NCBI GenBank assembly: GCA_009838075.1
Contig: VXSG01000114.1
Span: 1-64,000 of the forward strand
Length of the DNA: 64,000 nucleotides
Source: Boseongicola sp. SB0665_bin_10
GTDB lineage: Bacteria; Pseudomonadota; Alphaproteobacteria; Rhodobacterales; Rhodobacteraceae
Direction: 5' to 3'
The translations under genes were made by a program, and so were the position numbers. Shown here piece by piece: positions 57,793 to 64,000 of the stretch. Positions within the stretch are counted from its first letter, which is position 1. Each line of letters opens with the position of its first letter. The notes beneath the pieces were generated by a model. It was not told where the DNA came from. It did no database searches and was given only the letters and a program-made list of their open reading frames with translations.

Positions 57793-58404
57793 ATGCGGAG
57801 ACGTGCGTTGACATCCGCCAGGGGCATCGGCGACGTGGAGGTCGTCATCGCCATGCGCAGCGCGCGGCTGGCGTTCTCGGACGGAATCCTGGCTGCGGCC
57901 CGGACGGAGCGGCGAGACTTCCGGCAGAGGCTCAAGAGCGACAGCGTCTTCCAGATCGCGGAGTTCTTCTTCCTGCTGAAGTGCCACGGGATCAGGACGG
58001 CCCGGCAGGTCGCGGAGTTCGCCCGCCTGCACAACGAGCACCTTGCGCGAGCGATCGCTTCGCCGGAGAAGCTCGAGCGGCTCGACCGGACGCGGAGCCA
58101 GGTCGACGGGGCGTGCTTCTCGGAGGTCGGCATCGAGAAGCTCGTCGAGAACTTCCGGCGCAAGCCGCCCAGCTTCGACCAGTCGGACCTGTGCCGGTTC
58201 CTCGTGACGCAGCAGTCGTTCGAGAGCTGCCGGAAGAGTCTCAAGGTGCTTCGCGACGTCGGGCTGCTCGACGAGACGCGGATCGCCTACGGCTCCAAGA
58301 TACTGCACTCGCCCGGAACCCTCGAACAGGTCTACCGGAGCCACATTGACGCCCTGTGCAGCAGGCTGCTGCCGGATGCAGAGAATCAGGATCATGCGCC
58401 ATGA
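57793..58404 (+). CDS. Unknown protein, about 203 residues
   Basis: I do not recognise this protein. It is helical and charged with no signal peptide: SVFQIAEFFFLLKCHGIRTA, RQVAEFARLHNEHLARAIAS, VGIEKLVENFRRKPPSFDQS and KSLKVLRDVGLLDETRIAYG. The last part looks like a winged-helix segment (CRKSLKVLRDVGLL). The start is uncertain: ATG 57793 or ATG 57853, the latter with GGAGG ten bases upstream. Its stop overlaps the next gene in an ATGA junction, so it is part of the caspase operon. It may be the cytoplasmic regulatory member; this is inference from the lack of a signal. Confidence 0.65.
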   Translation: MRRRALTSARGIGDVEVVIAMRSARLAFSDGILAAARTERRDFRQRLKSDSVFQIAEFFFLLKCHGIRTARQVAEFARLHNEHLARAIASPEKLERLDRTRSQVDGACFSEVGIEKLVENFRRKPPSFDQSDLCRFLVTQQSFESCRKSLKVLRDVGLLDETRIAYGSKILHSPGTLEQVYRSHIDALCSRLLPDAENQDHAP

Positions 58405-58793
58405 ATGACGTCGCACGCAGCTTGGCAGGGGCCGTTGGCATTGCGCTGGCCGTGTGCGCCCCTTCCGCAAACGCGGACATTCTCGGGCTTTCGCGGTCCG
58501 GGGACGGGAGTCCCGACACGTCCGTCGCCGAGATCATCGCCCGCACCGACGAGCTGAGACGGCTCGCGGAGCACGATCCCGACCTGGCGCGCCTCTTCGC
58601 GCTGCGTCTCATGGAACTGACGTCAGGGGAAGGGGCCGCCCCCGCTCACGGCGGCGACGGTGCCGTGGCACCGGATGCCGGCCTGCTGCGACGGTCTTCG
58701 CCGGAAGCCGTGCTGGATCTCATCGAGCTGATGGAGAAGGCCGCAAGGGCCCGCGGGACGGTCCCCGGGGGCGGTCAGGGAGGACATGACTGA
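58401..58793 (+). CDS. Small exported protein, 130 residues
   Basis: It has an N-terminal signal peptide (SLAGAVGIALAVCAPSANA) followed by a low-complexity, helix-prone sequence: VAEIIARTDELRRLAEHDPD, LARLFALRLMELTSGEG, a Gly/Ala-rich linker, and SPEAVLDLIELMEKAARARG. No family is recognised. It starts in an ATGA overlap with the previous gene and shares one base with the following OmpA gene, so the three are tightly coupled. It could be a small adaptor or inhibitor of the caspases (speculative). Confidence 0.65.
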   Translation: MNDVARSLAGAVGIALAVCAPSANADILGLSRSGDGSPDTSVAEIIARTDELRRLAEHDPDLARLFALRLMELTSGEGAAPAHGGDGAVAPDAGLLRRSSPEAVLDLIELMEKAARARGTVPGGGQGGHD

Positions 58794-59740
58794 TGAGAGC
58801 TGGAGCTGCTGCAGGAGCGTTGGCGCTCGCGAGCCTGCTTGCGGGACGCGCCGGAGCCGGCCTGATTGACTGCGCGGCCGTCGTGGACAGGTGGAACGGG
58901 GCGGGCATGGCGGCGCCGGTCGCGGAATGGATCGAGATCTACGAACAGGCCCACCACGACAGCGACTGCGAGGGCCCGGTCGTTGAACGGATCTGCCTCG
59001 AGATCATTGGCAGGGAACTCGGGCCTGTCCGGCGCGCGTACGAGCTGGGCGGCGACGATGACGCGCTGCGCGCGGTCCGTGACCGACTTGACGCGCTCCA
59101 GGAGTTCGGAAGCCACTGGCAGCTGTCGTTCCTGCGCGGAGAGGTGTCCCGCAGGCTGAGAGACGTGCCGGGCGCCCTGCGCGCCTACCAGGGCGCCCTG
59201 GCGCTCGTCGACGACGAGGAGCTGACCGCCGTCGCGCCGACGCGGGACGAGGTGCTGCTGCTCCGCGACAGGCTCGACGAGACGGCGGTGGTGGCCGCGC
59301 AGGTGCTGCCGTCCGGAGTCGCCCTGCCGGCAACGCGCAGCGGCGAGCTGATCTCCCAGTACAGCTTCGCGACGCGCGGCTTCACGCGGAAGAAGGTCCT
59401 GGTCCCGATTCAGTTCGTCTACGCGAAGGACGTCATGACCGAATCCGGCCGTGCGAGCTTCCGGGACGCGTACGAGACGCTCAGCGCGCAGGGGTCGCCT
59501 GCCATAGCCGTCATCGGCCACACGGATCCCGTCGGTTCCGCCGAATACAACAGGCGGCTTTCCCTGGACCGGGCCAATGCCGTGCGGTCTGCGTTGACGG
59601 CCCTGGGCTATCCAGGAGCGATCACGGTCGACGGCAAGGGCGAGGACGAGCCCTTCCGGTTCGACGACCCGGGCCTGTACAGCCTGGAGGTCCGGCACCA
59701 GGCGCACCGGCGCGTCGAGCTCGTCCTGCAGGAGGGCTGA
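58793..59740 (+). CDS. OmpA-domain protein with helical N-terminal region, 315 residues
   Basis: A signal peptide (AAGALALASLLAGRAGA) leads to a helical region of about 170 residues with tetratricopeptide-like LRDVPGALRAYQGALALVDD, then an OmpA-like domain (about 205-315): IQFVYAKDVMTESGRASFRD, VIGHTDPVGSAEYNRRLSLD, RANAVRSALTALG and a HQAHRRVELVLQE end. The peptidoglycan-binding Asp/Arg pair is kept. It probably sits in the periplasm attached to the cell wall. It lies three bases upstream of the next caspase gene. Confidence 0.83.
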   Translation: MRAGAAAGALALASLLAGRAGAGLIDCAAVVDRWNGAGMAAPVAEWIEIYEQAHHDSDCEGPVVERICLEIIGRELGPVRRAYELGGDDDALRAVRDRLDALQEFGSHWQLSFLRGEVSRRLRDVPGALRAYQGALALVDDEELTAVAPTRDEVLLLRDRLDETAVVAAQVLPSGVALPATRSGELISQYSFATRGFTRKKVLVPIQFVYAKDVMTESGRASFRDAYETLSAQGSPAIAVIGHTDPVGSAEYNRRLSLDRANAVRSALTALGYPGAITVDGKGEDEPFRFDDPGLYSLEVRHQAHRRVELVLQEG

Positions 59741-59743
59741 GCG

Positions 59744-61345
59744 TTGCCGTCGTCGGCATCCGGAACGGCACGCCTCCGATGCGTCTCCCTGTGCGCGGCC
59801 CTGGCGTGCTGCATCGCAGGCGGTTCGCCGGCCGCGCCTCCAGGCGTCTACGGCCTCGTGGTCGGAATCGACGGGTACGAGCACCTGAACCCTCTCAATG
59901 GCGCCGTCAACGACGCAAGGGACGTCCGTGACGCGCTTGAAGGCATGGCTGCGCGCGACGTCCGCCTCCTCCTCGACGGCGAGGCGACGCGCGAGGCCGT
60001 CTTCCGCCACTGGGAGGAACTGGCCCGGATGGCCGGTGCCGGCGACGTCCTCGTCTTTCACTTCGCCGGGCACGGCGGGCGCCAGGTTGCGACGCTCCGG
60101 GACGGCCACGAGGCGAAGGACAACATGTTCCTGCTCGCGGGCTTCAGGAACGCGGGAGAGGGCACGCTCCAGCGCATCGTCGACAACGAGATCGGCCACA
60201 TGCTCGCGTCGGAAGAGGAGGCAACGGTCGTGTTCGTGGCCGACAGCTGCTTTGCCGGCGGCATGGTGCGGAGCATGGATGACCGTCTCCGGGGCGGCGT
60301 GAGGGCGGCCGGTGTGCACCTTGCCGATGCGGACGACGCGGTGAGCGAGCGCGTGCGCGCGCTCGGGGAGGTCGACGAGAGCCGGCTTGGACGGGTCATC
60401 TGGATCTACGGCCAGGACGAGAACAAGGTCACGCAGGAGATCCCGATCGACGGCCAGGTCCGGGGCGCACTGTCCCATGTCTTTTCCCGCGCGCTGAGGG
60501 GCGAGGCGGATGCGGACGGCGACGGAAGCCTGGACGTGCGCGAGCTGAAGCGGTTCGTGAACAAGGGCGTGAGCAGGCTGACCGAGCGCCGGCAGCGGCC
60601 CCATGTCAATGCCGGTTCCGGCGATCTCTCGATACGACTGGTCACGAGAGGTGCCGCGGGCATCGGAGCCGTCGAGGCACGAACCCTTCGAATCCACTAT
60701 CCGGATGCCAGGCCGCCCTTTGACCTGGACGGAACGACGGAGGTTCACGACGCGCAGCTTGCCGACATCCTCTACTTTGGCACGGACCGGAAGCTAATCT
60801 ACAAGACAGGCGACACCGTCGCGGAATTCGACGCCGACGACGATGCGCGTGAGCTTTCCCCAAAGCTTCAGGGTGCGGTCGAAAAATGGCGCCTCCTGGA
60901 ACTCCTCGCAAGGATTGAACCTTCCGACGACCTGGAAATCGGCCTTGCCAGCGGCGATGCAATCTACACGGAAGGCGAACAGGTGGCATTCCGCATCCTG
61001 TCGGCAAGTGATCGCACGGTGCTGCTGTTCAATCTCGCCTACGACGGAACGGTGCAGGTCCTGCCCGGTTTCGACAGGAACGGGCCGCACCGCGGTGGAA
61101 TCCGGCTTCGCGCCGGCCGGCCGCTGAATTTCGAGACCCGAGTGCAGGAACCGTTCGGGGCGGACCATCTCGTGGCCATAGCGGCCGAGGATGACCAGCG
61201 GGATCTCTTGCGCATGCTCCTCGAAGCGCACGGAAAGCGGGCCGGGCCGGTCTTTGTGAAAGAGGTGGCCGCGATCCTTGGCGGCTCCGAGTTCGGTGCC
61301 GATTGGGTCGGCCTCTTCACGCGCGGCGCAGGAAACGGCGAGTGA
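59744..61345 (+). CDS. Caspase-DUF4384 protein, 533 residues
   Basis: An export signal (CVSLCAALACCIAGGSPAAP) precedes a caspase domain (about 34-280): YGLVVGIDGYEHLNPLNGAV, NDARDVRDAL, catalytic His110 in FHFAGHGGRQ and Cys169 in FVADSCFAGGM. A canonical EF-hand loop, DADGDGSLDVRE (256-267), follows. The C-terminal DUF4384-like domain (about 400-530) has IYTEGEQVAFRILSASDRTV and LFNLAYDGTVQVLPG. The start is a TTG at 59744 with GGAGGG seven bases upstream; no ATG is available near the signal peptide. It overlaps the next gene by four bases. Confidence 0.85.
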   Translation: MPSSASGTARLRCVSLCAALACCIAGGSPAAPPGVYGLVVGIDGYEHLNPLNGAVNDARDVRDALEGMAARDVRLLLDGEATREAVFRHWEELARMAGAGDVLVFHFAGHGGRQVATLRDGHEAKDNMFLLAGFRNAGEGTLQRIVDNEIGHMLASEEEATVVFVADSCFAGGMVRSMDDRLRGGVRAAGVHLADADDAVSERVRALGEVDESRLGRVIWIYGQDENKVTQEIPIDGQVRGALSHVFSRALRGEADADGDGSLDVRELKRFVNKGVSRLTERRQRPHVNAGSGDLSIRLVTRGAAGIGAVEARTLRIHYPDARPPFDLDGTTEVHDAQLADILYFGTDRKLIYKTGDTVAEFDADDDARELSPKLQGAVEKWRLLELLARIEPSDDLEIGLASGDAIYTEGEQVAFRILSASDRTVLLFNLAYDGTVQVLPGFDRNGPHRGGIRLRAGRPLNFETRVQEPFGADHLVAIAAEDDQRDLLRMLLEAHGKRAGPVFVKEVAAILGGSEFGADWVGLFTRGAGNGE

Positions 61346-62796
61346 GACCGCGGCGTCCGGCATTCAGGTTTGCCTGCGTCCTCCTGATGGCAGCCAGCCC
61401 ATTTCCTGTCCAGGCCGGCCAGAAGGCCCTGCTGGTCGGCATCGGCAAATATCCACTGCTGCCAGCGGCATATCAGCTTCCGGGCCCGGCCAACGACGTT
61501 CGCATGATGCGGCAGTTTCTCGTCGCCGAATGGGGATTCTCGGCGGACGACATACGAATGCTTGTCGATGCCGAGGCAACGAAAGCGGGTATTCTCGGTG
61601 CTCTGGACAAGTGGCTTCCCGCCGTGACGCGGGCTGGCGACCGGGTCGTGATCTACTATTCCGGGCATGGCTCCCGTGTCCGCGACGTCAGCGGCGACGA
61701 ACGCGATGGCATGGACGAGACGTTCGTGCCCTCGGACCATGACCCTAGGGGCGCCCGCGAAGCCAGCATGCTTCTTGACGACGAGGTGGCCGCGGCCCTG
61801 GAACGGCTGGCCGACCGTCAAGTCGTGTTCATAGCCGACTCGTGCCACTCCGGCACCGTCACGCGATCTCTCGGCATGGCCTCCTTCCCGCCTGGAAAAG
61901 GCCCGAGACCACGATATCTCCCGCCCCCGCTGGAATTGGCCCGGTCGATGCCCGTGGTGCGGGACGAAGAGCCGATTTCCGAGGACTTCAAAGTGCACCT
62001 GACGCTTTCCGCCGCACTGCCCTATCAGCTGGCCTGGGAGGATGACGGGGAAGGCGTCTTTACGCGATACCTGATCGAGGGGTTGACCGGCCTGGAGGCC
62101 GACCTGAACGGCAACGGCCGGACAACGAGCGCAGAACTGATCGAATATGTCAGGCCGAGAACCGAATCCTGGTGTCAGGAGACGCCGTCCTGCAGGGACC
62201 TCCAGTTCACGCCCAACATGGATCCGAAGGACGGAAATGTCGTGCTGCAGCCCGTCTTGGCCACCGGCCTTCTGGCATCGTCCGACAATGGCGGTCCGGG
62301 CGCGGTCTCGGACATCCTTCCCGAGATGTCCGGCGACGAGGTTGCGGTTGAGATGTTTCCGGGTCGCCGGATCCGGCTTGGCGAGGAGGTGTCGCTCAGG
62401 CTGGCGAGCTCCATTGACGGACATCTCACGCTGCTGGACCTGAACGCGGCGGGAGACTTTGTGCTCCTGTTCCCCACGGCCGAGGACATCCGGCGTGGAA
62501 AGTCGGGGCGGATCCGTGCCGACGCTGCGCTGACGGTTCCCGACCTGTCCTATGGCGTGGCGTTCGAGGCGACGGAGCCCGTGGGCAGAGGCACGCTCAT
62601 TGCGATCGTGACCGAGGATCTCGTGGAATTCGGCGACCTGCTTGACGGCCATCGCGCGTTTGAGCCGATTGGGAACGGGTTTGCATTTGCCGGCGCGGTT
62701 TCCGAGCGCCTTCGCAAGGTATGGACCGGAGACCCACAAGCGAATCGCAGTGCCCGCTGGGCCATTGGGTACTTTGGGTATGAAATACGCGAATGA
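61342..62796 (+). CDS. Metacaspase-like caspase-DUF4384 protein, 484 residues
   Basis: An export signal (FRFACVLLMAASPFPVQA) precedes a caspase domain (about 26-275): KALLVGIGKYPLLPA, catalytic His109 in YYSGHGSRVRD, the metacaspase-style DERDGMDETFVPSDHD, and Cys168 in FIADSCHSGTV. An EF-hand-like DLNGNGRTTSAE (254-265) follows. The C-terminal DUF4384-like domain (about 335-460) has RIRLGEEVSLRLASSIDGHL and LLDLNAAGDFVLLFP. The GTG at 61342 lies in a GTGA overlap with the preceding stop and has AGGAAA seven bases upstream. Last gene of the cluster. Confidence 0.85.
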   Translation: MRPRRPAFRFACVLLMAASPFPVQAGQKALLVGIGKYPLLPAAYQLPGPANDVRMMRQFLVAEWGFSADDIRMLVDAEATKAGILGALDKWLPAVTRAGDRVVIYYSGHGSRVRDVSGDERDGMDETFVPSDHDPRGAREASMLLDDEVAAALERLADRQVVFIADSCHSGTVTRSLGMASFPPGKGPRPRYLPPPLELARSMPVVRDEEPISEDFKVHLTLSAALPYQLAWEDDGEGVFTRYLIEGLTGLEADLNGNGRTTSAELIEYVRPRTESWCQETPSCRDLQFTPNMDPKDGNVVLQPVLATGLLASSDNGGPGAVSDILPEMSGDEVAVEMFPGRRIRLGEEVSLRLASSIDGHLTLLDLNAAGDFVLLFPTAEDIRRGKSGRIRADAALTVPDLSYGVAFEATEPVGRGTLIAIVTEDLVEFGDLLDGHRAFEPIGNGFAFAGAVSERLRKVWTGDPQANRSARWAIGYFGYEIRE

Positions 62797-63087
62797 GTCC
62801 CTGATTCCATGTGTCATGGCAATTTCACAGGTCGTGACCTCGCACTGGGATATCAGGTTTCCAGTGGCAGGTCTCGCCAGACAAACAAGGGCTTTGCCGC
62901 AATGCACCAGCAAGGCGAGCAAACGAAGGGCACGCAATGTTCGCAGAGGCCCGTTCAAGCGTCGGCGCTGACGGCCATCCTCCGCGAACCATAAAAACAA
63001 GGGGTGCGGAGTTGGGCACACGACGAAACTCCGCAGCCAAGGCATCACGAAAGTTGGAATTCATTGCGTCGAGACCAGGACCTCTGG

Positions 63088-63478
63088 TGCGCCAGGGGCC
63101 TGGGAGGCCTCGATGTCACCCCGGGCTTTGAGTCGGGGTCGCCAGAGGAAGGGAATTCCCGTAGCTCTGGATGTACGGCATCGAGGAGTCAGACTCGGTC
63201 GTAGCAGTGACGAAGTTCGCGAACAAAAGGGGTTGCGACACCCACGGCGGAGTGGATGGAGCGAAGGGCCGGGGCCAACGGAAGAGCAGGGCGGCAAAGC
63301 GCTCACGGAGCCCAGAATCCGACAATGGGTGTCACATGCGTCGCTCGCTCACGCAGTCCGTGCGTGCCGCCTGATTCGGTGGCAAGGCGGGCTGACGTTC
63401 GACCGAAGGCAGGAGCCGGATACGTTAGCGCGCACGTCCGCGCGGGGGGATCGGGGCAACCCGGTTCCCTACCGCGAT
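63088..63478 (+). mobile_element. Group II intron relic
   Basis: A GTGCGCC at 63088 fits the group II intron 5' end. The frame at 63171-63374 begins MYGIEESDSVVAVTKFANKR, a start I know from group II intron reverse transcriptases, but only about 65 codons remain. Near the 3' end, GAGCCGGATACG...CGCACGTCCG (63414-63440) resembles domain V, and the GGGGATCGGG/CCCGGTTCCC hairpin ending in TACCGCGAT resembles domain VI and the 3' splice site. The reverse transcriptase body and most RNA domains are gone. The 290 bases between the last caspase gene and this relic hold no gene I can see. Confidence 0.6.
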
Positions 63479-63592
63479 AACTTGTACTGTTGGGCTCAGC
63501 ATCGACGTTTGCCATTGACTAACGCCAGGGCCGTCGCCCGGGGTCGGGAACGAACGTCAGACTTGCGTAGCGACGACGCGTCGCCGCGCGAC

Positions 63593-64000
63593 TCAACGGT
63601 TGCGAAGACGCTGCCGGCTCCAGTCGATCCAGGAACCGTCATAAAGGCGCAGACGCTCGATCGGATAGCCCATGAGATAGAGCGCAAGGAGCGGCGTGGC
63701 CGCGCGCACGCCGGAATGACAATAGAAGATGTGGTCGCTTCCGGGATCGAAGCCCGCCGCTTCAAGAACAGCCGAGGTCTCGGCAGCGGTCCGGAACTCG
63801 GATGGCCGTCCTTTTTCGGTCCTGCGGAAAACCTTCCAGCCGATGAAACGCGCCCGGTCTATGCGGCCGGACGGAAGTCCGCCGATCGACGCCCCCTTCC
63901 ACTCCGGCAGGTCCCGCGTGTCCCAGATCGGGGAGCCGTCTGACGCGGCCTCGGCAACGTCCTCGATGTCGGCGACCCAGCCGTCACGCGCGGGGGAGGC
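63593..64000 (-). CDS. Thiosulfate/3-mercaptopyruvate sulfurtransferase, C-terminal part
   Basis: The last 135 codons of a two-domain rhodanese run in from the right edge; the start is outside. Visible: the cleft segment PIWDTRDLPEWKGASIGGLP, SGRIDRARFIGWKVF, the catalytic-loop cysteine in HIFYCHSGVRAATPLLALYL and the terminal LRLYDGSWIDWSRQ. It transfers sulfane sulfur to acceptors such as cyanide or thiols. The TGA is at 63593-63595. Confidence 0.88.
   Translation of the reverse strand, partial: ASPARDGWVADIEDVAEAASDGSPIWDTRDLPEWKGASIGGLPSGRIDRARFIGWKVFRRTEKGRPSEFRTAAETSAVLEAAGFDPGSDHIFYCHSGVRAATPLLALYLMGYPIERLRLYDGSWIDWSRQRLRNR

Overview
The window is a chromosomal segment of a G+C-rich alphaproteobacterium. 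Gene content and order (ubiE/ubiB beside mutM, an enoyl-CoA hydratase and rpsT; hemY, a mitofilin-like gene and hemD divergent from tsaD-gpsA; a TctCBA transporter; a tungstate uptake operon) look most like Rhodobacterales or a close relative. This placement rests on family recognition and synteny recalled from memory; no search was run.

Layout. 1-6.7 kb: 5' end of tuf, a TPR protein, a fused aconitase X and parC, all on the minus strand. 6.8-7.5 kb: a frameshifted ISKra4-type transposase relic. 7.6-16.4 kb: core genes (SDR, a small membrane protein, cobalamin adenosyltransferase, rpsT, enoyl-CoA hydratase, mutM, ubiE, ubiB, an IlvD/Edd sugar-acid dehydratase). 16.4-19.6 kb: tungstate ABC transporter tupBCA plus a regulator. 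20-22.2 kb: a Rieske oxygenase and a phytanoyl-CoA dioxygenase-type enzyme. 22.4-24.4 kb: a visibly lower-G+C two-gene cassette (HD phosphohydrolase plus a YwgA-like protein). 24.8-33.4 kb: rhodanese, AhpD-like protein, then a catabolic cluster of two sulfatases, a MarR regulator, TctCBA and a metallo-beta-lactamase-fold hydrolase. 33.7 kb: threonine aldolase.

34.9-41.0 kb is an accessory graveyard just 5' of a tRNA-Thr(CGT). It holds three fragments of a DUF4338(DruA-like)/ISAs1 transposase, a Cas3 cut off at the start of its helicase domain and joined to one type I-E CRISPR repeat, hicAB, a two-gene cassette with an AbiEii-like nucleotidyltransferase, and an OmpA/MotB-like fragment. 41.1-49.0 kb returns to core genes (hemY, mitofilin-like, hemD, tsaD, gpsA, EVE protein, DUF1761, glycerate kinase). 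50.0-51.0 kb is an IS1595 transposase broken by one amber codon.

51.8-62.8 kb is the most interesting part: eight same-strand genes encoding a double-DUF4384 protein, a 1329-residue SH3-WD40-caspase-SH3 protein, two OmpA-domain proteins, an unknown protein, a small exported protein and two caspase-DUF4384 proteins. All three caspases keep the His/Cys dyad, have N-terminal export signals and carry an EF-hand-like loop after the catalytic core. Together they look like a cell-envelope, possibly calcium-responsive, peptidoglycan-anchored protease system. The window closes with a group II intron relic and the 3' part of a sulfurtransferase gene.
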